64,000 bases of DNA, taken from Lysobacter sp036697405 (GTDB lineage Bacteria > Pseudomonadota > Gammaproteobacteria > Xanthomonadales > Xanthomonadaceae). Position 1 is the stretch's first letter; each line of letters opens with the position of its first letter. Positions 7,836 through 15,851 of this stretch are shown here, piece by piece. The notes below the pieces were generated by a model that did no database searches, had not been told where the DNA came from, and saw only the letters and a program-made list of their open reading frames with translations. The stretch spans positions 124,001 through 188,000 of the forward strand of contig NZ_JBAHWA010000001.1 of assembly GCF_036697405.1 (NCBI RefSeq), in the 5' to 3' direction. Both the position numbers and the translations under genes were made by a program.

Positions 7836-8951
7836 TCACAGATCGAGGACGAGGTCGCTGGTGGCGGTGTTCACGCACAGGCGCAGCGCGGAGACCGGTT
7901 CGTGCTGGACGTCGCCGGTGTGCAGATGACGGGTGCTGCCCGAGCGCTTGCCGCAGGCGCAGGTGTTGCAGATACCCATGCGGCAGCCGGAGGCGGGCTT
8001 GAGGCCTTGCGCTTCCAGCGCGCTCAGCAGGGACTGCCCGCGCGCGACGGTGAAGCTGCGCGCGCTCGCGGCCAGGGTGATTTCGACGGTGCCTTCGGTC
8101 TGCTGCGTGCGCGGCGGCGGGCTGAAAGCCTCGGCCTGGAACGAGCGCGCACGACCGGCGAGCAGGGCGCGCGCCCGGTCGACGAAGCCGCCGGGGCCGC
8201 AGGCGTAGACCTCGCGCCGGTCCAGATCGGCCAAGGTCGCCAGCTGCGCGGCATCGATGCGGCCCACGCCCTCGTCGGCCGCCTGCGCGGCCTCGCCGGT
8301 GAGCAGGAAGCGCAGCTGGAACTGCGGATGGGCGGCCGCGTAGCCGCGCAGTTCGTCGACGAAGCACAGTTGCTCGCGCTTGCGCGCCCAGTACAGCAGG
8401 CTCAGCGGCGCGGGCATGCCGCGCGCGGCCAGGGCGCGCGCGAAGGCGATCATCGGGGTGATGCCGCTGCCGGCGGCCAGCAACAGGCGCGCCACCGGCG
8501 CGGCCTCGTCCAGCTGCATGTCGCCGAAGGCAGGGCCCAGGTCGAGCACGTCGCCGACCCGCGCCCGTTCGCACAGGTAACGGCTGAGCTTCCCACCCTC
8601 GACCGCCTTCACCGTGATCGAGATGCGACGGTCGCGGCCGGGCAGGCCGGTCGGGCTGTAGCTGCGGGTGACGCGGCTGCCGTCGATCTCGGCGCTGAGG
8701 TTGAGGTGCTGGCCGGGCCGGCAGCCGCCCCAGTGGCGGTTGGGGCGCAGGACCAGGGTCACGGCGTCGGCGGATTCGGCGCGACGCTCGACGATGCGCG
8801 CCAGCGGGCGTTCCCAGGACCAGGTCGGGTGCAGGCGCGAGGCCCAGAAATCGAACACGCCCGGCGACAGCCAGGGCCGCGCGAGGCGCCTGAACGGGCT
8901 TTCGGGCTTGGCGGGGCTGCGGGCAGGGGCGGGGCGGGGACGAGCGCTCAT
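7836..8951 (-). CDS. desC: Ferredoxin reductase-like electron donor for the desaturase, DesC-like
   Basis: A 371-residue flavoprotein. An N-terminal extension of about 55 residues precedes a ferredoxin-NADP reductase-like FAD domain (RSYSPTGLPG, then GGKLSRYL) and an NAD(P) domain (LLLAAGSGITPMIAFARAL, later VYACGPGGFVDRA). The C-terminal 90 residues are a plant-type 2Fe-2S ferredoxin with cysteines in SGCRMGICNTCACG and a last one in LRLCVN. This is a self-sufficient chain passing electrons from NAD(P)H to the desaturase encoded next. The start is the ATG at 8951; a GTG at 8960 is possible but falls inside the operator inverted repeat. It is the first gene of the desCB unit. Confidence 0.9.
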   Translation of the reverse strand: MSARPRPAPARSPAKPESPFRRLARPWLSPGVFDFWASRLHPTWSWERPLARIVERRAESADAVTLVLRPNRHWGGCRPGQHLNLSAEIDGSRVTRSYSPTGLPGRDRRISITVKAVEGGKLSRYLCERARVGDVLDLGPAFGDMQLDEAAPVARLLLAAGSGITPMIAFARALAARGMPAPLSLLYWARKREQLCFVDELRGYAAAHPQFQLRFLLTGEAAQAADEGVGRIDAAQLATLADLDRREVYACGPGGFVDRARALLAGRARSFQAEAFSPPPRTQQTEGTVEITLAASARSFTVARGQSLLSALEAQGLKPASGCRMGICNTCACGKRSGSTRHLHTGDVQHEPVSALRLCVNTATSDLVLDL

Positions 8952-8959
8952 GGACGCCA

Positions 8960-8998
8960 CTATACACGTGAGAGCACAAGTGTATAGACACCTGTATA
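8960..8998. promoter_or_regulatory. Putative DesT/FabR operator in the desC-desT divergent promoter
   Basis: CTATACAC (8960-8967) and GTGTATAG (8980-8987) form a perfect 8-bp inverted repeat around a 12-base spacer. A third half-site TGTATA lies at 8993-8998. The AT-rich repeat sits between the desC start (8951) and the repressor gene (9037) in otherwise GC-rich sequence. It is the natural site for the divergent TetR-family repressor and probably overlaps the promoters in both directions. Confidence 0.7.
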
Positions 8999-9036
8999 TT
9001 AACGGCCGTCGCTATGATGCAGGCCCGATCCCGTCC

Positions 9037-9690
9037 ATGCTCGTCTCCGTGACCCAACCCCCCGTAGTTGCCGACGACGATTCGACCTCCGCGCGCAAGG
9101 CCGCGATTTCGCGCGACGACCTGCTGGCGGCGGCGCTGCGCCTGATCGGGCCGCACCGCAGCGTGTCCAGCCTGAGCCTGCGCGAGGTCGCGCGCGAGGC
9201 CGGGATCGCGCCCAACAGCTTCTACCGCCAGTTCCGCGACATCGACGAGCTGGCGGTGGCCCTGATCGACCTGGCCGGCCAGTCGCTGCGCAAGATCGTC
9301 GGCGCGGCGCGCCGGCGCGCGGCCACCAGCCACAGCATCGTGCGCGACTCGGTCACCGCCTTCATGGAGCAGGTGCGCGCCGACGACAAACTGCTGCACG
9401 TGCTGCTGCGCGAAGGCACGGTGGGCTCTGACGCGTTCAAGCAGGCGGTGGACCGCGAGCTGACCTTCTTCGAGGAAGAGCTGCGCATCGACCTGGTGCG
9501 TCTGTCGGCGGCCGACGGCGTGACCCTGCTGGAGCCGGCCCTGGTCGCCAAGGCGATCACCCGGCTGGTGTTCGCGGTCGGCGCCACCGCCATGGACCTG
9601 CCGCCGCACAAGGACGCCGAGCTTATCCAGCAGCTCACCCAAATGGTGCGCATGATCCTGGCCGGCGCGCAGGCGATGGCGCGCGAGTAG
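9037..9690 (+). CDS. fabR: TetR-family repressor of unsaturated fatty-acid synthesis, FabR/DesT type
   Basis: A 217-residue regulator. The helix-turn-helix at about residues 45-75 reads LSLREVAREAGIAPNSFYRQFRD, cited here in part as REVAREAGIAP and SFYRQFRD, closely matching Escherichia coli FabR. The C-terminal helical domain binds acyl-CoA or acyl-ACP in this family. The first 20 or so residues are an acidic extension (VADDDSTSARK). It is divergent from desCB, so it most likely represses that operon and itself in response to the saturated-to-unsaturated acyl ratio. The start could also be the in-frame GTG at 9049. FabR and DesT are homologous, and the desCB context favours the DesT role. 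Confidence 0.9.
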   Translation: MLVSVTQPPVVADDDSTSARKAAISRDDLLAAALRLIGPHRSVSSLSLREVAREAGIAPNSFYRQFRDIDELAVALIDLAGQSLRKIVGAARRRAATSHSIVRDSVTAFMEQVRADDKLLHVLLREGTVGSDAFKQAVDRELTFFEEELRIDLVRLSAADGVTLLEPALVAKAITRLVFAVGATAMDLPPHKDAELIQQLTQMVRMILAGAQAMARE

Positions 9691-9698
9691 GCCCGTCG

Positions 9699-10018
9699 CG
9701 GACACCGTAGGGTGCGGTGACGACCGCAGCGCGCCGTCTCGCTTCGGGCGAGTGGCTGGGCGAACGATGCGGTTCGCTGCGCTCACCACATCCTACGGCC
9801 AGCGTTTCGGACACCGTAGGGTGCGGTGATAACCGCCGTGTCGCCGTCTCGCTTCGAGCGAGTGGCTACACGAACGATGCGGTTCGCTGCGCTCACCACA
9901 TCCTACGGCCAGCATTTCGGATGCCGTAGGGTGCGGTGATAACCGCACCGTCGCCGTCTCGCTTCGAGCGAGTGGCTGCGCGAACGATGCGGTTCGCTGC
10001 GCTCACCACATCCTACGT
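9699..10018. repeat. Three tandem copies of a 109-110 bp palindromic repeat
   Basis: Copies start at 9699, 9808 and 9918. Each begins with CCGTAGGGTGCGGTGA and ends with GCTCACCACATCCTACG, so each is an imperfect palindrome of nearly the whole unit with a GTAG head and a CTAC tail. Differences between copies are single bases (for example gtggctggg, gtggctaca, gtggctgcg). The same core occurs at 20081, 22177 and 37586-38070. It resembles GTAG-type REP elements of Stenotrophomonas and relatives. No coding potential is seen. Confidence 0.9.
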
Positions 10019-10215
10019 TTCAGTCCCTGTCCGACCCACCGCCCGCGGTCGCGGCAAGTAAGGAACCTGGCCCTGCCGAATCGTGCCTCGTCCGCTCATA
10101 CCGAGCGCCATGGACCGCACGGACCGCGAGCCACGCTCAGTCCGCGCATGGCCAATCGAAACCGACACCGAGCCAGGCGCCGCCGCGCGGGCTGGGCGCC
10201 ACGACGACCCGTGCG

Positions 10216-10491
10216 TCAGCGCAGGCCGCCGACCGCGACCAGGCGCGGACGCGCCGCGGAGCCTGCCGCCATGACTTCGAAATGCCGCACCTGGGTGCCC
10301 ATAGCGAGCTGGCCGGAGGGGGCATAGACCTGCACGCGCACGTCGACGCGGTGGGCCTTGGCATGCTCGACCGCGTCGTGGTGCGCGGCCGCGCCGGCGG
10401 CCTGCAGATCGCGGTGCTGCGCGATCGTGGCCGGACTGCAGATCAGGCTGCCGTGGTTGTGCTGTTCGCGGAGTTCGACTCGGTACGGCAT
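10216..10491 (-). CDS. Small hypothetical protein
   Basis: Encodes 91 residues, starting at an ATG that gives MPYRVELREQHNHGSL. The sequence is plausible as protein: VDVRVQVYAPSGQLAMGTQVRHFEVM reads as alternating beta strands, preceded by a helix rich in His and Ala (QAAGAAAHHDAVEHAKAH). There is no signal peptide and no recognised family. The ribosome binding site is weak, and the reading frame remains open for 400 bases upstream, so the start is uncertain. It is divergent from the tviB-like gene. Confidence 0.5.
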   Translation of the reverse strand: MPYRVELREQHNHGSLICSPATIAQHRDLQAAGAAAHHDAVEHAKAHRVDVRVQVYAPSGQLAMGTQVRHFEVMAAGSAARPRLVAVGGLR

Positions 10492-10855
10492 GGCGGGTCC
10501 GGTAGGCGAGGGCGGGGGCGTGGGCGCGGGGCGTCCGCGGCCGGGCTTGGTCCCGGCCCGGATCCGCGATGACGGCCAGTCCACTTTGCGCCTTCGCCGG
10601 GGGCCGGACAGTCGGTGCTGGCCTGAACCGCGTGTAGGAAAAATCCGAATCGACCGCTCGTTGCGCCGGCGCTCGTCGCGCCGCCGCGGCACGCCGGTGC
10701 TGCGAGCGGACCCCGTGGGCGCCGATAACGGCGCTTGCCGATGACGGCCGTGCGCTCGCGCGCCTCGCGCCTGCGCGCTCGCGGCGCCCCCTATAATCGG
10801 CCGGCGCCTGGCCCTCGCGGGAACGGTGGCGTTCCCCCACACATCAGGGCAGGGC
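10492..10855. other. Divergent intergenic region
   Basis: Apart from the TATAAT at 10792-10797 discussed with the next gene, I see no repeat, hairpin or gene here. Reading frames on both strands are compositionally biased and Arg/Pro-rich. Confidence 0.4.
10792..10797 (+). promoter_or_regulatory. Possible -10 box upstream of the nucleotide-sugar dehydrogenase gene
   Basis: A consensus TATAAT, 59 bases before the ATG, stands out in GC-rich sequence. No good -35 element is visible 17 bases upstream, so it may need an activator or be fortuitous. Confidence 0.35.
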
Positions 10856-12133
10856 ATGCAGGATCTGGCAAGCGCACGCATCGCGGTCATCGGCTTGGGC
10901 TACGTCGGGCTGCCGCTGGCGATCGAGCTGGGCAAGCGCTACGACACCCTGGGCTACGACATCGACGCCGCGCGCGTGGCCGCGCTGGTCGCGGGCGAGG
11001 ACGGCAACGGCGAGACCGGCGCCGGCGAGATCGCGGCCGCCGCGCGCCTGCGCCTGAGCGCGGACCCCGAGGACCTGCGCGAGCGCGACGTGTACGTGGT
11101 CACCGTGCCGACGCCGGTGGACGAGCACAAGCGCCCGGACTTCGGCCCGCTGGTCGAGGCCAGCCGCCGCATCGGCGGGCTGATGCGGCCCGGCGCGACG
11201 GTGATCTACGAATCCACCGTATATCCGGGCGCGACCGAGGAGATCTGCGTGCCCGAGCTCGAGCGCGCCTCCGGCCTGCGCTACAACCGGGACTTCCACG
11301 TCGGCTATAGCCCGGAACGGATCAACCCCGGCGACCGCCAGCGCCGGCTGGTGGACATCCCCAAGGTGACCTCGGGTTCCACCCCGGAGGCGGCCGAGTT
11401 CGTCGACGCGCTGTACCGCAGCATCATCCTGGCTGGCACCCACAAGGCCTCCAGCCTGCGCGTGGCCGAGGCGGCCAAGGTGATCGAGAACACCCAGCGC
11501 GACGCCAACATCGCTCTGGTCAACGAGTTCGCACTGATCTTCCAGCGCCTGGGCATCGACACCACCGAGGTGCTGGAGGCGGCGGGCACCAAATGGAATT
11601 TCCTGCCGTTCCGCCCCGGCCTGGTCGGCGGCCATTGCATCGGCGTGGACCCCTACTACCTGATCCAGAAGGCGCAGGCCGCCGGCTACCACCCCGATAT
11701 CCTGCACGCCTGCCGCCGCATCAACGACGCCATGGGCGAGCACGTCGCCGCCGACGTGATCAAGCGCATGATCCAGCGCGGCGCGACGGTCGCCGGTTCG
11801 CGCATCCTGATCCTGGGCCTGGCGTTCAAGGAGAACTGCGCCGACCTGCGCAACACCCGGGTGATCGAACTGGCGCAGCAGTTCGGTGAGTACCGCGCCC
11901 AGGTCGATATCCACGACCCCTGGGTCGACGCCGCGCATGCGCGCCGCGAGTACGGGGTCGAGGTGGTGGCGCAGCCCGAGCGCGGCGCCTACGACGCGGT
12001 CGTGCTGGCGGTGGCGCACGAGCAGTTCCGAGCCCTGGGCGCGGCCGGCGCGCGCGCCTACGGCCGCCCCGGCGCCTTGCTGTACGACATCAAGAGCGTC
12101 TACCCGCGCGACCAGGTCGACGCCCGGCTCTGA
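10856..12133 (+). CDS. tviB: TviB-type UDP-N-acetyl-sugar 6-dehydrogenase
   Basis: A 425-residue nucleotide-sugar dehydrogenase. The N-terminal Rossmann motif is IAVIGLGYVGLPLAIELG. The middle domain has YESTVYPGATEEICVP and GYSPERINPGD. The catalytic cysteine is in FRPGLVGGHCIGVDPYY. The C-terminal UDP-binding domain has LGLAFKENCADLRNTRV. These blocks track TviB (Vi antigen) and WbpA-type enzymes, which oxidise UDP-GlcNAc or UDP-GalNAc to the uronic acid using two NAD+. The choice between UDP-GlcNAc and UDP-Glc cannot be proved from sequence. It would supply acidic sugar for a surface polysaccharide, yet no other polysaccharide gene adjoins it, so it is an orphan here. Confidence 0.88.
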   Translation: MQDLASARIAVIGLGYVGLPLAIELGKRYDTLGYDIDAARVAALVAGEDGNGETGAGEIAAAARLRLSADPEDLRERDVYVVTVPTPVDEHKRPDFGPLVEASRRIGGLMRPGATVIYESTVYPGATEEICVPELERASGLRYNRDFHVGYSPERINPGDRQRRLVDIPKVTSGSTPEAAEFVDALYRSIILAGTHKASSLRVAEAAKVIENTQRDANIALVNEFALIFQRLGIDTTEVLEAAGTKWNFLPFRPGLVGGHCIGVDPYYLIQKAQAAGYHPDILHACRRINDAMGEHVAADVIKRMIQRGATVAGSRILILGLAFKENCADLRNTRVIELAQQFGEYRAQVDIHDPWVDAAHARREYGVEVVAQPERGAYDAVVLAVAHEQFRALGAAGARAYGRPGALLYDIKSVYPRDQVDARL

Positions 12134-12205
12134 CCGCTGCGGCCCGACCCGCGCGATGCGCGGCCGCGCTATGCTCGCCGCAGCCCGCGAACGACCCACC
12201 CGCCA

Positions 12206-13828
12206 ATGCGCTATGCCGTCTACATCGCCAGTGTGATCCTGCTGCTCGCATCGGTGCTGATCGCCAGCCTGTGGCAACCGGACTGGTGGTGGGGCGCGCT
12301 CGCGTTCGGCGCGATCGCCGCGCTGGGCACCTGGGACCTGCTGCAGACGCGCAGCACCCTGCGCCGCAACTACCCGGTGCTCGCGCATTTCCGTTACGGC
12401 CTGGAATCGATCGGCCCGGAGATGCGCCAGTACTTCATCGAGGCCGACACCGCCGAGGTGCCGTACTCGCGCCAGCAGCGCGCCCTGGTCTACCAGCGCG
12501 CCAAGTCGGTCAACGACGTGCGCCCGTTCGGCACCCAGCAGGACGTGTACGGCCACGACTACGAGTGGATCAATCACTCGATGTCGCCCGCAGCGCACGT
12601 CGAGCACGATTTCCGCATCGCGATCGGCAGCGCCAGCACGCAGCCGTACTCGGCCAGCGTGTTCAACATCTCGGCGATGAGCTTCGGCTCGCTGTCGGCC
12701 AATGCGATCCGCGCGCTCAATCGCGGCGCCAAGCTCGGCGGTTTCTACCACGACACCGGCGAGGGCTCGATCTCGCCCTACCACCGCGAGAACGGCGGCG
12801 ACCTGGTCTGGGAAATAGGCTCGGGCTATTTCGGCTGCCGCGACGGGCAGGGCCGCTTCGACCTGGCGCGCTTCGCCGCGGCGGCGGCCGATCCGCAGGT
12901 GAAGATGATCGAGATCAAGCTGTCGCAGGGCGCCAAGCCCGGCCACGGCGGGGTCCTGCCGGCGGCCAAGGTCAGCGCCGAGATCTCGGCCACGCGCGGC
13001 GTGCCGATGGGCCAGGACTGCGTCTCGCCGGCCAAGCACAGCGCCTTCGATTCGCCGCGCGGCCTGCTCGAGTTCGTCGCGCGCCTGCGCGAGGCCTCCG
13101 GCGGCAAGCCGACCGGCTTCAAGCTCGCCATCGGCCATCCCTGGGAATGGTTCGGCATCGCCAAGGCCATGTACGAGACCGGCCTGCTGCCGGATTTCAT
13201 CGTCGTCGACGGCGCCGAGGGCGGCACCGGCGCGGCGCCGGCGGAGTTCATCGACCACGTCGGCGTGCCCATGCACGAGGCGCTGATGCTGGTCCACAAC
13301 ACCCTGGTGGGGCTGGAGTTGCGCGACCGCATCCGGATCGGCGCGGCCGGCCGCATCACCAGCGCCTTCGATATCGCGCGCACCCTGGCGATGGGCGCGG
13401 ACTGGTGCAACGCCGCGCGCGGCTACATGTTCGCGCTGGGCTGCATCCAGGCCCAGAGCTGCCACACCGACCGCTGCCCGACCGGCGTGGCCACCCAGGA
13501 CCCCAGCCGCTGGCGGCGCCTGGACGTGCCCGACAAGGCCACGCGCGTGTTCCATTTCCACGACAACACGCTCAAGGCGCTGCGCGACCTGCTGTGCGCG
13601 GCCGGTTTGTCGCATCCGGAACAGTTGGGGCCCGAGCACATCCTGCGCCGGGTGTCGGCGACCGAAGTGCGTTCGCTGGGCGCGCTGTACAACTTCCTCG
13701 CCCCGGGCGATCTGATCGGGCGCATTCCCGACCACGCCGTGTTCCAGAGCTACTGGGCCGGCGCGCGCAGCGACTCGTTCGCGGCGCCCGACAAAGTCGC
13801 CTCGCTGCGCGCCAGCAAATCGCTGTGA
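12206..13828 (+). CDS. FMN-binding glutamate synthase-like membrane protein
   Basis: A 540-residue protein. Residues 1-45 contain two hydrophobic segments (YAVYIASVILLLASVLIA, then WWWGALAFGAIAALG), so it is membrane-anchored. The remainder is the alpha-subunit FMN/synthase barrel of glutamate synthase: FNISAMSFGSLSANAIRAL, IEIKLSQGAKPGHGG, VDGAEGGTGAAP, and the 3Fe-4S cysteine block CIQAQSCHTDRCPTG. It lacks the glutaminase domain of GltB. Members of this stand-alone group have no settled physiological substrate. It lies 72 bases after the tviB-like gene in the same direction. Function beyond a flavin/Fe-S oxidoreductase is unknown. Confidence 0.85.
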   Translation: MRYAVYIASVILLLASVLIASLWQPDWWWGALAFGAIAALGTWDLLQTRSTLRRNYPVLAHFRYGLESIGPEMRQYFIEADTAEVPYSRQQRALVYQRAKSVNDVRPFGTQQDVYGHDYEWINHSMSPAAHVEHDFRIAIGSASTQPYSASVFNISAMSFGSLSANAIRALNRGAKLGGFYHDTGEGSISPYHRENGGDLVWEIGSGYFGCRDGQGRFDLARFAAAAADPQVKMIEIKLSQGAKPGHGGVLPAAKVSAEISATRGVPMGQDCVSPAKHSAFDSPRGLLEFVARLREASGGKPTGFKLAIGHPWEWFGIAKAMYETGLLPDFIVVDGAEGGTGAAPAEFIDHVGVPMHEALMLVHNTLVGLELRDRIRIGAAGRITSAFDIARTLAMGADWCNAARGYMFALGCIQAQSCHTDRCPTGVATQDPSRWRRLDVPDKATRVFHFHDNTLKALRDLLCAAGLSHPEQLGPEHILRRVSATEVRSLGALYNFLAPGDLIGRIPDHAVFQSYWAGARSDSFAAPDKVASLRASKSL

Positions 13829-13845
13829 CCCAACGCGACTTAAGG

Positions 13846-14137
13846 GTAGGAGCGGCGTGAGCCGCGACCTGCGAAACATGAGCGGCGTCGAACCCCCGAT
13901 CCGGCATCGCCGTGGGGTAGGAGCGGCGTGAGCCGCGACCACTGCCCCCGCTTGCGACGAAGGTTTCGACGCCGTTCGCACTTCCGGGTCGCGGCTCACG
14001 CCGCTCCTACCCCAAAAGCGAAGCAGGGTCCAACGGCTAGATGGGCGCCAACCCTGCCCAGACGATCGCTCGATCAGCGTGCACCCGTTATGGAGGGGTT
14101 TGCAGTGCCCTCTGTGGGAGCGGCGTAAGCCGCGATC
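13846..14137. repeat. Cluster of four GTAGGAGCGGCG-type REP elements
   Basis: Four copies of a 24-base palindromic repeat (GTAGGAGCGGCGTGAGCCGCGACC) lie at 13846-13869 and 13917-13940 (plus), 13987-14010 (inverted) and 14114-14137 (degenerate, GTGGG head). The copies at 13917 and 13987 form an inverted pair of the REPIN/BIME kind. Elements of this kind begin with GTAG and are mobilised in trans by RAYT transposases in relatives; no such gene is in this window. They fill the space between two convergent genes. Confidence 0.85.
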
Positions 14138-14187
14138 GAATCCGCGCACGCGAGGCAAGCATCAACCCGCGATGGAACTCATACGCG

Positions 14188-14538
14188 TCAGAGCAGTTCC
14201 AGCACCCGCTCGGGCGGCCGCCCGATCACCGCACGTCCGCCGTGCACGAACACCGGGCGTTCGATCAGCTGCGGATGCGCGGCCATCGCCGCGATCAGCG
14301 CGGCCTCGTCCAGGGCGGGATCGTCCAGGCCGAGCTCGGCGTAGGCGTCCTCGCCGCTGCGCAGCAGGGCGCGCGCGGGCAGGCCCAGCAGGCGCAGCAG
14401 GGCGCGCAGTTCGTCGGCGTCGGGCGCGCTGTCGAGGTAGGCGACGATGCGCGGCTCGATCCCGCGCGCCTGCAGCAGCTCCAGCGCGGCGCGCGACTTG
14501 GAGCAGCGCGGGTTGTGGTAGAGGCGGGTGTCGCTCAT
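14188..14538 (-). CDS. arsC: ArsC/YfgD-family arsenate reductase (glutaredoxin type)
   Basis: A 116-residue thioredoxin-fold protein with the active cysteine in YHNPRCSKSRAALELL near residue 12 and the conserved C-terminal block LIERPVFVHGGRAVIGRPPERVLELL, quoted here only in part as ERPVFV and IGRPPE. These match the glutaredoxin-dependent ArsC fold. The short length and absence of arsR, arsB or other ars genes nearby fit the YfgD branch, whose arsenate role is doubtful. The ATG at 14538 has CAGGAG 4 bases upstream. Confidence 0.85.
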   Translation of the reverse strand: MSDTRLYHNPRCSKSRAALELLQARGIEPRIVAYLDSAPDADELRALLRLLGLPARALLRSGEDAYAELGLDDPALDEAALIAAMAAHPQLIERPVFVHGGRAVIGRPPERVLELL

Positions 14539-14660
14539 TGCGCGCTCCTGCGGGCCTTTGGGCGCCGGCCTGGACGGGGTTAAGCCGCCTGGCCCGGGTC
14601 GCGGGGGCCGGAGCTTGCTGGCCGCCGAGATCCCGGATTCCGCCGCCGGACCCCGGAAAA

Positions 14661-14690
14661 GACGAAGGCCGGCTTGCGCCGGCCTTCGTC
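14661..14690 (-). terminator. Rho-independent terminator after tRNA-Val
   Basis: A perfect 13-bp stem (GACGAAGGCCGGC) with a 4-base loop, followed on the minus strand by TTTT. It sits 6 bases past the tRNA 3' end. Confidence 0.92.
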
Positions 14691-14696
14691 CGTATC

Positions 14697-14771
14697 TGGT
14701 GGGCGGTACAAGTTTCGAACTTGTGACCCCTGCCGTGTGAAAGCAGTGCTCTACCGCTGAGCTAACCGCCC
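14697..14771 (-). tRNA. tRNA-Val (anticodon CAC)
   Basis: Read on the minus strand, GGGCGGT at the 5' end pairs with ACCGCCC before an encoded CCA. The D arm contains TAGCTCAGCGGTAGAGC. The anticodon stem CTGCT/GGCAG encloses the loop TTCACAC, giving anticodon CAC. The T arm contains TTCGAAA. The 75-base length is normal. It decodes GUG, a frequent codon in such GC-rich genes. A strong terminator follows. Confidence 0.95.
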
Positions 14772-14844
14772 AAATACTTGGGCCGCAGATTGTAGGGGGC
14801 GGGCGCGGACTAGGCAAGCCTCGCCGGCGCCGCGCCCTTCAGTT

Positions 14845-15699
14845 TCATTCCAGCTGCGCGCGCGCGTAGGCCCCGTCCAGCGCCTCCATGGCGTCGATGG
14901 GCTTGAGTTTCGCGGCTTTTTCGTAGGCCGCCGCGGCGGCGTCCTCCTGCTTGTCGCCGTGCAGCAGCATCAGCACGTTGCCGTGCTCGATGTGGGCGAT
15001 CGGCGAGTCCGGGGTCAGCTTGAGCGCGGTCTTGATGTGCTTGTCGGCCTCGGCGGCCTTGGCGCCGTAGGTGAGGCCGCCGATCATCGAGCCGACCTTG
15101 CCGATGATCTCGGCGTGGTACAGCGCCATCGCGGTGTGAGCCTCGGCGTGCTTGGGCGCGAGTTCCAGGGTGGTGTCGAGCGCGGCGCGGACCTTGCCGG
15201 CGATGCCGGCCTTGAGCGCCTTGGCGATGCTCAGGCCCTGGCTGTAGCGGCCCAGCGCGAAGGCGTGGCGGTAATGGCTGTTGGCCTCCTCGGGCAGGGC
15301 CTTGACCGCGGCCTCGGCGAGCTTGGCCGCGTGTTCGTAGCGCTTGAGCTTTTCGTCCTCGTCGTCGACCAGGTAGGTCGCATGGATGCCCAGCGCCTTG
15401 ACCGCGACCGAGGCGCCGACCGGGCCCAGCGCTTCGCCGGCGTCGAAGGCGGCCTTGAAATCGCCGCGGTGGAAGGCGCGCCAGGCGTCCTGCAGGGCGG
15501 CGGCGAGCGCGTCGGCGTCCAGGCCCTTGGGCGCGGCCTTGCCGGCGGCGGCGATCAGCGCGGCCGCGCGCTTGGCGTCCGGATAGGCTTCGGTGTCGCC
15601 GGCGTGCAGCTTGGGCCAGGCTTTCTTGAGGGCGTCGCCGGCGTAGGCGTAGCCCTTGGCATCGTGCGGAAAAGCGGCCCAGGCGGATTTCGCGGCCAT
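14845..15699 (-). CDS. TPR-like tetratricopeptide protein
   Basis: A 284-residue, Ala/Lys-rich helical protein without a signal peptide. Repeated helix pairs such as NSHYRHAFALGRYSQGLSIA, ELAPKHAEAHTAMALYHAEI and LTPDSPIAHIEHGNVLML follow the small-large-hydrophobic spacing of TPR repeats, so it probably scaffolds protein contacts in the cytoplasm. The first 100 residues are similar helical material (DAKGYAYAGDALKKAWPKL). The ATG at 15699 is preceded by AAGGAC. It stands divergent from the phasin-like gene at 15852, so the two may share a control region. Function is unknown. Confidence 0.75.
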   Translation of the reverse strand: MAAKSAWAAFPHDAKGYAYAGDALKKAWPKLHAGDTEAYPDAKRAAALIAAAGKAAPKGLDADALAAALQDAWRAFHRGDFKAAFDAGEALGPVGASVAVKALGIHATYLVDDEDEKLKRYEHAAKLAEAAVKALPEEANSHYRHAFALGRYSQGLSIAKALKAGIAGKVRAALDTTLELAPKHAEAHTAMALYHAEIIGKVGSMIGGLTYGAKAAEADKHIKTALKLTPDSPIAHIEHGNVLMLLHGDKQEDAAAAAYEKAAKLKPIDAMEALDGAYARAQLE

Positions 15700-15851
15700 C
15701 TGCGGTCCTTGTCGACAGGTCGGGAGCGCAGCATCCCGCCAGCGGCGGTGTTCTGGCAAGGGCCGGTGCGGGCTAGTGTGATTGCTCCATGGCGCTTGGC
15801 CACAGTGGCGGTCGAGAAACCGGCCCTCCGGCCGGTCAGCGGAGCAGTCAG

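Noticed and set aside
10844..14158. 1104-residue open frame on the minus strand
   Set aside because: It is antisense to the tviB-like and glutamate-synthase-like genes and REP elements, with no recognisable domain.
14697..14771. tRNA-Glu (reading the anticodon as TTC)
   Set aside because: The 5-bp anticodon stem CTGCT/GGCAG sets the loop as TTCACAC, which places CAC at the anticodon. The rest matches tRNA-Val.
14661..14771. Prophage or island attachment site at the tRNA
   Set aside because: No integrase gene and no repeated tRNA 3' end was seen within the window.
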